IMG/VR virus record: IMGVR_UViG_3300049793_000099
Span: 32,911 to 96,910 of that record
DNA from: a virus
Direction: 5' to 3' (one strand)
DNA: 64,000 nucleotides
Shown in pieces: positions 8,446-16,088 of this stretch (its first letter is position 1; the number at the start of each line of letters is the position of its first letter). The position numbers and the translations under genes were made by a program. Below the pieces are notes generated by a model. The model was not told the DNA's origin. It worked only from the letters and a program-made list of their open reading frames with translations, and made no database searches.

Positions 8446-10071
8446 ATGGAATATAAAAAAAATTATTGGTTAAATAATGATTCAAGAGAATTTTTATCAA
8501 GAGGTTATATTAATGAATCACCTGAACAAAGAATTAAAGATATATCTAATTATGCTGAAAACATTTTGAATGTTAAAGGATTTGCTTTAAAATTTGAAGA
8601 ATATATGAATAAGGGTTTTTATTCATTATCAACACCTGTATGGATTAATTTTGGTAAAAATAAAGGACTTTCAATTAGTTGTTATGGTTCTAATGTAGAT
8701 GATACATTGGATAGTATTTTAAATGCAGGTAGAGAAATTGGTATGATGTCCAAATATGCTGGAGGTACTTCTATATACTTAGGTAATATTAGAAGTAGAG
8801 GGGAGTCTATTTCAACAGGTGGATTTGCTGATGGACCAATCCATTATGCAAGCATATATGATACAGTTGTAACTGTATGTAAACAAGCTGAAGCTAGAAG
8901 AGGTTCTTGTGCAGTATATTTACCAATTGAACATTCAGATATTGATGAATTTTTAAATATTGGTACAGAAGGTAATCCTATTCAAAATTTACAATATGGA
9001 ATTACTGTTACAGATAAATGGATGAAAGATATGATTTCTGGAGATTCTGATAAACGTAAAATTTGGGCAAAAGTAATTCAAAGAAGAGGTGAATTAGGTT
9101 TTCCATATATAATGTTTAAAGATACTTGTAATAATAATACACCATATAAAGAATTAGGATTAGAAATTACTGCAAGTAATCTTTGTTCCGAAATCCAATT
9201 ACCTACAGATAGTTATCATTCATTTGTATGTTGTCTAGGTTCAATTAATTTACTTCATTGGGATGAAATTGAAAAAACTGACGCAATTGAAACATATATT
9301 TTATTCTTAAACGCAGTAATGGAAGATTTTATTAATAAATCTGAACATTTACCAGGAATGAAACGCGCTTGGAGATTTGCAAAAGAACATCGAGCTTTAG
9401 GTTTAGGTGTTTTAGGTTATCATTCATATTTACAATCAAAATTAATTGAATTTGAATCATTGCAAGCTAAACAAGAGAATTATAAAATATTTAAAATTTT
9501 AAATAAACGTTCTCAAGAAGCATCTAAATGGTGTCATGATATATTAAAAATCACATCATTACGTAATGGACATGCAAATACAACCGTTTTAGCAATAGCT
9601 CCAACTAAATCGAGTAGTTTTATTTTAGGACAAGTTTCAATGGGAATTGAACCAATTAAATCTAATTACTTTATTAAAGATTTAGCTAAATCTAAAACAA
9701 TTTATAAAAATCCATTTCTAATTGCAGAATTGGAAAAGTATGAATTAAATACACCAAATATTTGGAAAAGTATTTTAGATATGGATGGTTCTGTACAACA
9801 TTTAGATTTTCCAACTAAAGAAGTATTTAAATCATTTATTGAAATATCGCCAAAAGAAATTATATTACAAGCAGCTCAAAGACAACAATTTATTGACCAA
9901 TCACAATCATTGAATTTAACAATTCACCCATCTATTCCAATAAAAGAAATTAATAAATTATATATTTATGCTTGGGAAGAAGGTGTTAAAACATTGTATT
10001 ATCAATTTAGTCAAAGTGCAGTGCAGTCGTTTGCAAGAGAAATTAATGAATGTAAATCTTGTGAAGGATAA
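8446..10071 (+). CDS. nrdA: class I ribonucleotide reductase, large (alpha) subunit without ATP cone
   Basis: This is the catalytic subunit. The active-site triad is in NLCSE (Asn245, Cys247, Glu249). The redox pair is Cys79 in SISCYG and a Cys in VCCLGS (262/263). The radical-transfer tyrosines are in TLYYQ near residue 515, and the C-terminal swinging thiols are CKSC (536 and 539). At 541 residues it is well short of the roughly 760 of E. coli NrdA. The catalytic barrel begins within the first 60 residues, so the N-terminal ATP-cone is absent and the enzyme should escape dATP shut-off at that site. The gene is complete and ends in TAA. A 307-base gene-free stretch follows. Confidence 0.93.
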   Translation: MEYKKNYWLNNDSREFLSRGYINESPEQRIKDISNYAENILNVKGFALKFEEYMNKGFYSLSTPVWINFGKNKGLSISCYGSNVDDTLDSILNAGREIGMMSKYAGGTSIYLGNIRSRGESISTGGFADGPIHYASIYDTVVTVCKQAEARRGSCAVYLPIEHSDIDEFLNIGTEGNPIQNLQYGITVTDKWMKDMISGDSDKRKIWAKVIQRRGELGFPYIMFKDTCNNNTPYKELGLEITASNLCSEIQLPTDSYHSFVCCLGSINLLHWDEIEKTDAIETYILFLNAVMEDFINKSEHLPGMKRAWRFAKEHRALGLGVLGYHSYLQSKLIEFESLQAKQENYKIFKILNKRSQEASKWCHDILKITSLRNGHANTTVLAIAPTKSSSFILGQVSMGIEPIKSNYFIKDLAKSKTIYKNPFLIAELEKYELNTPNIWKSILDMDGSVQHLDFPTKEVFKSFIEISPKEIILQAAQRQQFIDQSQSLNLTIHPSIPIKEINKLYIYAWEEGVKTLYYQFSQSAVQSFAREINECKSCEG

Positions 10072-10080
10072 ATTAACAAA

Positions 10081-10366
10081 GTGTGAAAAAAGGTTTGTAG
10101 TAGCACAAATTTAAGATACCTCAGAAACCTTGAAATATTTATAATAACGTAACTGAATAGTTTAAAATGCGTTAGTAAAGCCTCTTATTTAAATATATAG
10201 ATCCGAATAGGACCATAACTGATAATTTGGTATCCTTGAGTGAAGCTGTAAGGTATCTTTTAATAATGGAGAGAAGTGACTGAAAATAAAGTAGTGAAGA
10301 CGTACACACTGTCCTATAGACAGCTTCTTAGTGTTGTGGGAAAACCCCACATTCTCTCTTTATTTT
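10081..10366 (+). ncRNA. candidate structured RNA in the nrdA downstream gap
   Basis: The 307 bases from 10072 to 10378 contain no plausible coding frame, although genes elsewhere in this half abut or overlap. The stretch also looks less AT-rich than its flanks. Complementary segments include AAGATACCT (10113-10121) with AGGTATCTT (10251-10259), AAGCTGT (10243-10249) with ACAGCTT (10320-10326), AAGGTTT (10090-10096) with AAACCTT (10125-10131), GAGAGAA (10269-10275) with TTCTCTC (10352-10358), and a hairpin TGTGGG-AAAAC-CCCACA (10335-10351). The first two cross each other in the order of P3 and P7 of a group I intron. I do not see clear canonical core sequences or a split exon, and 7-base matches are expected by chance. 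An RNA is likely; its class is open. Confidence 0.45.
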
Positions 10367-10378
10367 AATAAATAACAT

Positions 10379-10666
10379 ATGAAACAAAAACTAAGAAAAG
10401 GTTATATTAATAAATCTGAATTTTGTAAAATTAATAACATTTCAATTTCTGATTTTAATAATTATTTATTAAAAAATAATTATTTTAAAATTTATCAAAA
10501 ACAAAGAATGAGTTTTTTTAATGGTAAAATTGGAAAAAAATATGAAGTTTTTGTGTTAGGAAATAATGATGCAGGTATGAAAATTTTAAATTTACACGGT
10601 AATAATCAATCTGGAAGTTACCAATATAGTATTAAATTTTTAAATGAGTTATTTAATATTAAATGA
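10379..10666 (+). CDS. hypothetical protein, 95 aa
   Basis: A small basic protein rich in Asn and Lys. The N-terminal half (KSEFCKINNISISDFNNYL) could form a helix-turn-helix-like unit, and the second half has the pattern GNNDAGMKILNLHGNN followed by a helix. I do not recognise the family. It is the first gene after the putative structured RNA, and its TGA stop overlaps the helicase ATG (ATGA), so the two are translationally coupled. It may assist the helicase, but that is inference from position only. Confidence 0.55.
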   Translation: MKQKLRKGYINKSEFCKINNISISDFNNYLLKNNYFKIYQKQRMSFFNGKIGKKYEVFVLGNNDAGMKILNLHGNNQSGSYQYSIKFLNELFNIK

Positions 10667-11751
10667 TGACAAAAAATGAAATTCAGAAAATAATAATTGA
10701 TAAAATTAAAAATGCTTTATTTAGAGGAATCGTCTTAGTTTCTGTCAGAGTTGGGAAAACCAGAATTATTTTAGAAACCATTAAAGAAATATCTAATAAT
10801 GACTTAAATATTAAAGTTTTAATTGGTTATCCAAATATTGATATAAAAAATTCATGGATTTCAGAAACTGAAAAATTAAATTATTATCCTAATATTGAAT
10901 ATTCAACATTTAAATCTTTAAAAAAAGTTCAAGATAATAAATATGACTTCGTAATTTTTGACGAAGGACATGCGATACCTCCTGATAATATATTACCAAC
11001 TGTATCTAAAATTGTTAAAAATAATAATAAGTGTATTATTATGTCTGGCACATATAGTGAAGATACTTTACTAAATTTAAAGTTTTCAACAGGTTTACAA
11101 CAAATTGTAGATTATAGTACAGATGATGCTATTAATGATAGAATTGTTAATGATTTTAAAGTAAAAGTTCATTTATTTAAATTAGATAATGTTAAATCTA
11201 TACAATTTGGAGGAATAAAAAAATGGTATTCTACAGATTACAAAGAATGTTTAAGAATGTCTAAAAAATTAGATGAGTCATTTGGAAAAGATAAAATGAT
11301 GATAGCTTTATTTAGAATGAAAATGATAAATAGTTGTCAATCGTTAATAAAGGTTGTGAAACAGTGGATTGAAAATAATCCTAATAAACGATTTATATTA
11401 TTTACAGGTGATGAGAAAGTTGGTATGAATTATAATATTCCAATGTTTAATTCTAAGAGTAAAAATAACGATGTTTTAAAAGACTTTCAAGAATATCGTA
11501 GTAATAGTTTATGTCTTATTAAAAAAGGTGGAACAGGGGTGACATACGAAGGTCTAGATACTATATTAATTACAGATATTAATTCTAACTCTGAAACATT
11601 AGAACAAAGATGTGGTAGAAGTTTATTATTTGAAGAAGATAAAGAATCTGTAGTACATATTTTTTGTAGTACAGAAGATTTTCAAATAAGGTGGTTAGAA
11701 TCAAGTTTAAAATCTATTAATTCCAATAGAATAAGTTATAAATATATATAA
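10663..11751 (+). CDS. superfamily 2 helicase (DEAD/DEAH-like)
   Basis: An ATP-dependent nucleic-acid translocase, short at 362 residues and apparently just the two RecA-like domains. Visible motifs are the Walker A VGKT (30-33), the DExH box DEGH (100-103), SGT (128-130, motif III), the GGTGVTYEG segment and QRCGR (315-319, motif VI). The size and the DEGH/QxxGR pattern resemble the SNF2/DEAD-type helicases of crAss-like and other phages. It probably acts in replication or recombination with the nucleases upstream. The TGA of the previous gene overlaps its ATG; a second ATG follows at once. Confidence 0.87.
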   Translation: MMTKNEIQKIIIDKIKNALFRGIVLVSVRVGKTRIILETIKEISNNDLNIKVLIGYPNIDIKNSWISETEKLNYYPNIEYSTFKSLKKVQDNKYDFVIFDEGHAIPPDNILPTVSKIVKNNNKCIIMSGTYSEDTLLNLKFSTGLQQIVDYSTDDAINDRIVNDFKVKVHLFKLDNVKSIQFGGIKKWYSTDYKECLRMSKKLDESFGKDKMMIALFRMKMINSCQSLIKVVKQWIENNPNKRFILFTGDEKVGMNYNIPMFNSKSKNNDVLKDFQEYRSNSLCLIKKGGTGVTYEGLDTILITDINSNSETLEQRCGRSLLFEEDKESVVHIFCSTEDFQIRWLESSLKSINSNRISYKYI

Positions 11752-11753
11752 AA

Positions 11754-11933
11754 ATGAAAAAAATTATAAAAATTAAAAATACTGTAAATTCAAAGAGATT
11801 TTGGATGATATGTGGATTATTAACAATTTTAGATGGTTTGATAAAAGTATTATCTTTTGGACGATATATCGGTCAATTTAATATAAATTATTTAACTAAT
11901 TCAAAAAATAAGAGATTTAATGAAAAAAATTAA
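11754..11933 (+). CDS. small membrane protein, 59 aa
   Basis: A short open frame fills the gap after the helicase. Its product has a basic N-terminus (MKKIIKIKN), one hydrophobic stretch (about residues 17-35, WMICGLLTILDGLIKVLSF) and a basic, Asn-rich C-terminus. It starts 2 bases after the helicase stop and overlaps the next start by 14 bases, the spacing typical of real genes here. No family is recognised. A single-pass inner-membrane peptide is the simplest reading. Confidence 0.5.
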   Translation: MKKIIKIKNTVNSKRFWMICGLLTILDGLIKVLSFGRYIGQFNINYLTNSKNKRFNEKN

Positions 11934-12642
11934 AGAATTGCAAGAAAGATCTAAACTTAATGAAGGTAGAAATTATGGTGTAGGATTTACTATCTTAAAT
12001 AAAATAGGTAATAAATTTGAAACCTATTTACCATTTACAGCTTGTAGAGATTATTTAAATGATTTTGCTTATGTAGAATCTACTAAGAAAGAAATCGGAT
12101 CAATTCACGGATATAATCATGAATTATTAAATTGTTTTGATAATAAAAAAATTGTATATTTTGGAGTAAAAGCTTTAGATTATAATAAAAATTATGGTAA
12201 ATATAATGAATTTGAAAAACTCCAAAATATATTAATTAATAATTATAAAAATCTACAATTATTTTTAAATAGAATTGAAGATGAATTAGATATTAAAATT
12301 AAAACCTCTGTAGAATTAGATGAAGAAACTTTAATTATAAAGTGTTCTAAATTTTGGGTTAAATCAACACCATTAATTAGTGTTTATACATTATTAATTA
12401 GATGTCATCTTAATACTGATTTAATAGAAGGCTCTATTATAGACATTCTTAAAAATAATAATCCTTTTATCAATGCTGACTCTATGATGAAAAAACCTTG
12501 TGTTGATTTTTATGAATTATATTTAAATAATAAAAGTAAATTTATTAATCCTGATTATAAAGGTTATAATTTAGTAAAAGAAAATAATCCTAATTTAATT
12601 CATAACTTTGGAATTGATGGATTTATTAAAAAACTTACATAA
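11920..12642 (+). CDS. hypothetical protein, 240 aa
   Basis: A soluble protein without a motif I recognise. It begins with a short basic helix, then has a segment (about 18-90) with regular strand-like spacing, including YGVGFTILNKIG and KKIVYFGVKAL, and a helical second half. The order resembles small phage proteins of unknown function found next to replication genes. It starts inside the end of the 59-residue membrane protein gene. The C-terminal 35 codons are shared in another frame with a possible upstream extension of the next gene, but the next gene has a better start after this stop. Confidence 0.55.
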   Translation: MKKIKELQERSKLNEGRNYGVGFTILNKIGNKFETYLPFTACRDYLNDFAYVESTKKEIGSIHGYNHELLNCFDNKKIVYFGVKALDYNKNYGKYNEFEKLQNILINNYKNLQLFLNRIEDELDIKIKTSVELDEETLIIKCSKFWVKSTPLISVYTLLIRCHLNTDLIEGSIIDILKNNNPFINADSMMKKPCVDFYELYLNNKSKFINPDYKGYNLVKENNPNLIHNFGIDGFIKKLT

Positions 12643-12643
12643 T

Positions 12644-12835
12644 ATGATAACAGCAATAAATTTTCTAAAAAGAGATGAAAGCGGTATTTATAATGAACAA
12701 GATATGATGTATATGATGATTGAATTTGCAAAAATGCACGCTGTTGAAATTCTTAAAAAATTAAGTAAAACAGAAATGGAATATCAAAGAAATATTCAAT
12801 ATATATATATCCTTTATCAAATATTAAATAAATGA
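12644..12835 (+). CDS. hypothetical protein, 63 aa
   Basis: I choose the ATG at 12644, one base after the preceding stop, instead of an in-frame ATG at 12608 that would overlap the previous gene by 35 bases. The product is small, Met-rich and helical: a Tyr/Asn N-terminus, EQDMMYMMIEFAKMHAVEILKK in two pieces of helix, then a Tyr/Ile-rich tail. It looks soluble and may bind a partner. Its TGA overlaps the ATG of the MazG-like gene. Confidence 0.5.
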   Translation: MITAINFLKRDESGIYNEQDMMYMMIEFAKMHAVEILKKLSKTEMEYQRNIQYIYILYQILNK

Positions 12836-13095
12836 GTTTAAAAGATAAAATAGAATTAGTAGCTTCTGAAAGAGATTTATCATATTGTTATTTAAAAACA
12901 GCAGAGGAATTATTCGAACTTGGAGAAATATTACTTAAACAAGTTACTAAACCTCAAGGAAGTGAAGAAAGAATACCACATTTAATTGAAGAATGTGGAG
13001 ATGTGATAATGAATATTAAAATTTTAGCTTCTAAATTGTATATTGAAGATGAAGTTAAGAAAAGAGTTGAATATAAATTACAAACATTATTATGA
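12832..13095 (+). CDS. MazG-like nucleotide pyrophosphohydrolase (putative)
   Basis: At 87 residues this is the size of single-domain MazG-type all-alpha NTP pyrophosphatases. The metal-binding pattern is EELFE (residues 25-29, ExxxE with an extra Glu) followed by EECGDV with Glu54 and Asp57 (ExxD). Such enzymes hydrolyse (d)NTPs to monophosphates and diphosphate, and phages use them for dUTP/dCTP removal or for lowering alarmone levels. The location among nrdA/B, thyX and another possible nucleotide-processing gene fits. The ATGA overlap at each end couples it to its neighbours. Confidence 0.65.
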   Translation: MSLKDKIELVASERDLSYCYLKTAEELFELGEILLKQVTKPQGSEERIPHLIEECGDVIMNIKILASKLYIEDEVKKRVEYKLQTLL

Positions 13096-13559
13096 GAAAT
13101 CCAAATAGAATATTAATTGTTTTAGAAATATTTGAAAATAATGATAAAATATTATCAAAATTTTTAGGTACCAAAAATAGTGAATTAATTCATAATATTT
13201 ATGATAATTGGGAATTAATTGAAAAAGAATGGATCGAATATCCCGATTCAAGATTTGGTCAATTGTTATCAAATTTAGAATTGGTTACAAAAGAAATTGA
13301 AAATCATATTTGGAATATTGAAGAAGATGATTGGTTATTTAAAAATAATCATTGTAATATCGAAGATGTTAAATTTTGGGGAATTAATTTCTATAAGAAT
13401 GGTAAAAAACGTAAAACAGTTAAATATAAATTATTAAAAGATTTAAAAACAGATCATATTAATAATATAATTAAATTTTTTGAAGATCAAAACATATTAG
13501 ATAAATTAAATAAAGAATATTTAGAATATTTTAATAAACGAATAAATGACGGAAAATAG
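13092..13559 (+). CDS. hypothetical protein, 155 aa
   Basis: The N-terminal half has a recurring phage pattern: a helix IxxxLxxxF, a short segment ending WIEYPDSRFGQLLSNLELV (about residues 47-65), then an acidic Trp-containing region. The P-D-x-R-x-G-Q-L motif is seen in small bacterial and phage proteins without a known role. The second half has a helix KTDHINNIIKFFEDQ. No catalytic residues are evident. It ends in TAG, one of the few TAG stops here, inside the start of the next gene. Confidence 0.55.
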   Translation: MRNPNRILIVLEIFENNDKILSKFLGTKNSELIHNIYDNWELIEKEWIEYPDSRFGQLLSNLELVTKEIENHIWNIEEDDWLFKNNHCNIEDVKFWGINFYKNGKKRKTVKYKLLKDLKTDHINNIIKFFEDQNILDKLNKEYLEYFNKRINDGK

Positions 13560-13872
13560 ATTCGGAGAAATAGTTGATGAAACGTTAAATCAAATTAAAG
13601 ATGTTTTGATCATAAAAGCAAAAGAATACCGCCGTAATAACAATGTTTTTCATATTTTTGATGAAGGAAGTAAACGTTCTGGATTAATTAGAGAAAAAGT
13701 ATTAGATGGAATGTTATTAAAACATGAAATATCTATTGCTGATATGACTAATGATTTAGAAAAAGGTATTTTACCTAAAATTGAAACAGTTGAAGAAAAG
13801 TTTGGAGATAATTTAATATATTTAATATTGAAAAAAGCTTCTATAATTGATAAAATTGAACAAAATGGATAA
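13546..13872 (+). CDS. nucleotide-modification-associated/MazG-like small protein (putative)
   Basis: The pattern FGEIVDETLNQIKDVLIIKAKEYRRNNNVFHIF, seen here in pieces over residues 6-38, resembles the phage family called nucleotide modification associated domain 1: a helix ending KxxEY followed by a hydrophobic VFxxF element. The C-terminal helix EEKFGDNLIYLILKKA is like the second acidic helix of MazG folds. An all-alpha nucleotide-binding protein is therefore likely, but the catalytic ExxE/ExxD set is not complete. It overlaps both neighbours by 14 and 8 bases. Confidence 0.45.
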   Translation: MTENRFGEIVDETLNQIKDVLIIKAKEYRRNNNVFHIFDEGSKRSGLIREKVLDGMLLKHEISIADMTNDLEKGILPKIETVEEKFGDNLIYLILKKASIIDKIEQNG

Positions 13873-14089
13873 ACTTACTTTACAATTAAAAACTGCATTA
13901 GTTAGATCATTTCTTAATTGTAAAATGGATAAATTAGATGAATCTTATATCCATACATCTAAAGGTAATTTCACTAGAAGAGAAATGAGTAATGAAATTG
14001 AAAATGAAACTGAAATAGGTTTACAACAAATGGAAAGTATATTAAAGTTAACAATTCATTTATTAGAACATAAAAAAGAAACTATATAA
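13865..14089 (+). CDS. hypothetical protein, 74 aa
   Basis: I use the ATG at 13865, which overlaps the preceding stop by 8 bases; an in-frame ATG at 13847 would add six residues. The product is a small helical protein containing SYIHTSKGNFTRREMSNE and a C-terminal Glu/Leu helix. It has no recognised family. The stop overlaps the ATG of the metallophosphoesterase gene (TAATG). Confidence 0.5.
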   Translation: MDKLTLQLKTALVRSFLNCKMDKLDESYIHTSKGNFTRREMSNEIENETEIGLQQMESILKLTIHLLEHKKETI

Positions 14090-14823
14090 TGAAACTAATT
14101 AAATTTTTTAAAAGTTTATTTTTTAAAAAAGAAATTAAACTTAAAAGAATTTGACATATTTCTGATACTCACGCATATCATAGATTATTAACAATTCCTG
14201 AAAATATAGACATTGTGATTCATAGTGGTGATGAATCTAATTATAAAGATCAATATACTAATGAACCTGAATTTAGAGATTTTATAATTTGGTTTGCTAA
14301 TTTATCTATTAAATATAAAGTGCTTATTGCAGGGAATCATAGTTCATTTATTTTTCACAATACTAAAGAAGTTAGAAAGATATGTAAAGATTTAAATATT
14401 ATATATTTAGAAAATGAATCTGTAGAAATTGAAGGAATTAAAATATGGGGAAGTCCTATAACTCCTAATTTTGGAAATTGGTGGTTTATGAAAAATAGAA
14501 GTAAAATGGATAAATTATGTTTATCTATACCAGAAGATACAGATATAGTTATTTCCCACGGTCCACCTAAAGGATTTTTAGATTTTTCTTATAATAGAGA
14601 TAATATTCTTGAATCTTGTGGTTGTAGAAGTCTTAGAAATCATATGTTAAATAGAGTGAAACCAAAACTTTGTTTGTTTGGACACATTCACAATACAGAA
14701 GATATTATAAATGCAGGAACATTAAAGTTATCTGGTTATGATACTATTTTTAGTAATGGTTCTGTAGTTACAGATGGTAAATTTGGTAAATTAAGTAGCA
14801 ATGGTAATATATTTGAAATATAA
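14089..14823 (+). CDS. calcineurin-like metallophosphoesterase interrupted by in-frame TGA
   Basis: From the ATG at 14089 the frame runs 21 codons to a TGA at 14152-14154 and then continues, without a frameshift, into a complete phosphoesterase: HISDTH (first metal motif), HSGDES, AGNHSS, ISHGPP and GHIH. The only start downstream of the TGA that a gene finder would use is a GTG at 14215, which would cut off SDTH and leave an inactive enzyme. Relatives as I recall them often begin KIWHISDTH or similar, so TGA probably stands where Trp (TGG) should be. Other genes here end in TGA, so wholesale recoding is unlikely. A nonsense mutation, a sequence error or programmed readthrough remain possible. 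The rest shows no decay. Confidence 0.7.
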
Positions 14824-14824
14824 T

Positions 14825-14989
14825 ATGGAAAAGATATTAACGAATAGATTAAATGAACTTAAATCTAAATTTAGTAATTATAGAAGACCTAAATTAGATA
14901 AATATTTAGGTCAAGATGACTTCATACTTCAAGATTTTAGAAGTAGAATTGATGAAGTTACACAACTTTTAAAAAAATTGAATGAATAA
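14825..14989 (+). CDS. hypothetical protein, 54 aa
   Basis: I take the ATG at 14825, one base after the phosphoesterase stop; an in-frame ATG at 14801 would overlap that gene. The product is a basic, helical peptide with NRLNELKSKFSNYRRPKLD in the first half and a leucine-spaced helix FRSRIDEVTQLLKKLNE at the end, suggesting a small coiled coil. It overlaps the thyX start by 8 bases. Confidence 0.5.
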   Translation: MEKILTNRLNELKSKFSNYRRPKLDKYLGQDDFILQDFRSRIDEVTQLLKKLNE

Positions 14990-15707
14990 AAATAAAGTAG
15001 AATTAATTGGATTTTATGGGAGCGATGAGGTAGTTGCTTTAAGTGCATGGACATCTACTTCTAGGGATTTAGATGATGATAAACGAAGAAGAATTCCTAA
15101 AATGTTAGATGTTTTATGGAGTAATCGACATGAAACTCCATTTGAAAAAGCTACAGTTCATTTTTTAGTAGATACTGAGATTGCTTCTCATATACATCTT
15201 TTAAAACATAGAATTTCGTCACTAAATGGCGAATCAGCTAGATATAAAGAATTAAAAGAAGATAAATATTATTTACCTGAAGATTGGAAAGGAGTTATAT
15301 CTACTGGAGATGTTTCTAAAACTAAAAAAGGAACTGAAATTAATTGGTATAGTATATTAGAAAGTTATACTAAAACAGGTAATATGTTATATCACCAATG
15401 TTTAGAAGATTTAACACCTGTTTTAGGTCGTAAGAGAGCTAAAGAAAGTGCTAGATTTTTTAAAACATATAATTCTCAAATTCAAGCAGATGTAACTTTT
15501 AATATGAGAAGTTTTGCTAATTTTATTAAATTAAGAGATAGTGAACATGCTCAATTAGAAATTAGAGAAATTGCACAACAAATGTGGAATTTAGTTCAAA
15601 ATGAAACTGATAGTAAATTTGAAAACATACTTAAAGTTATTGATGATCGAATTAAATTTGAAGAGAAGTGTGAAAAATATAAAAATTTAATACTGAATCT
15701 AGAATAA
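14982..15707 (+). CDS. thyX: flavin-dependent thymidylate synthase
   Basis: ThyX methylates dUMP to dTMP with FAD, NADPH and methylene-tetrahydrofolate. The signature RHRxxSxNExSxRY appears at residues 75-88 as KHRISSLNGESARY, with conservative change of the first Arg to Lys and Gly in the Glu position; Ser85, Arg87 and Tyr88 are kept. The C-terminal half has SQIQADVTFNMRSFANF and the Arg/Glu-rich segment LRDSEHAQLEIREIA, which in the family binds FAD and substrate (NxRxxxHFxxLR-type). Length (241) is usual. It complements the ribonucleotide reductase for DNA synthesis in an AT-rich genome. The next gene starts immediately after its stop. Confidence 0.9.
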   Translation: MNKNKVELIGFYGSDEVVALSAWTSTSRDLDDDKRRRIPKMLDVLWSNRHETPFEKATVHFLVDTEIASHIHLLKHRISSLNGESARYKELKEDKYYLPEDWKGVISTGDVSKTKKGTEINWYSILESYTKTGNMLYHQCLEDLTPVLGRKRAKESARFFKTYNSQIQADVTFNMRSFANFIKLRDSEHAQLEIREIAQQMWNLVQNETDSKFENILKVIDDRIKFEEKCEKYKNLILNLE

Positions 15708-16022
15708 ATGATTATACAAATTTTAATAATGTTAGGATTAACTATCCTACAAAATGCAAGTTTTACTTTAGTTAGTAGAGCAAGAAATAGTAATAGTATT
15801 TTATATCACACAGTTGCTTCAGTATTATCAAATGGAATTTGGTTACTTGTTATTAGACAAGTAGTTACTAATTTTGATAATTGGATATTAATGGTTACTT
15901 ATTTAGTAGGTGCTGTTATTGGAAGTATTAGTATGCGTTATATTGCTATGAAATATTTTGAGAAACCTAAGAATATAACAACTATTGTTAAAAAAATAAT
16001 TAATATGAAAAAATCAAATTGA
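15708..16022 (+). CDS. small integral membrane protein, 104 aa
   Basis: Three hydrophobic segments are visible: about residues 1-20 (IQILIMLGLTIL), 38-55 (ASVLSNGIWLLVI) and 60-80 (WILMVTYLVGAVIGSI). The string LQNASFTLVSRARNS is one I associate with a small membrane protein spread through unrelated phages, without a known role. A holin seems unlikely since lysis genes lie elsewhere. It ends in TGA and is the last sizeable gene of the plus-strand operon. Confidence 0.6.
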   Translation: MIIQILIMLGLTILQNASFTLVSRARNSNSILYHTVASVLSNGIWLLVIRQVVTNFDNWILMVTYLVGAVIGSISMRYIAMKYFEKPKNITTIVKKIINMKKSN

Positions 16023-16046
16023 TAGTGAAAATAATGATGAATCAGA

Positions 16047-16064
16047 CTATGATTTTTATCATAG
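16047..16064. other. perfect hairpin between the last plus-strand genes
   Basis: CTATGAT-TTTT-ATCATAG is a 7-base-pair perfect stem with a 4-base loop, lying between the membrane protein stop and the 29-residue Cys-rich frame. No T-run follows directly, so it is a weak terminator at most. It could be an RNA processing or stability element. Confidence 0.35.
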
Positions 16065-16088
16065 ATAATTTAAAAAATTAAAAAAATT

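Noticed and set aside
10072-10378. Canonical group I intron splitting nrdA
   Set aside because: nrdA has a normal CxxC end before the gap and the next gene shows no nrdA exon; no clear P, Q, R or S core sequence is seen. Kept as an unclassified structured RNA candidate.
12608-12643. Upstream start for the 63-residue protein
   Set aside because: It would overlap the preceding gene by 35 bases, whereas the ATG at 12644 follows its stop immediately, the usual spacing here.
14152-14154. TGA as a general tryptophan codon in this phage
   Set aside because: Several neighbouring genes end in TGA with ATGA overlaps (10666, 12835, 13095, 49331), and no other interrupted gene was found, so global recoding does not fit.
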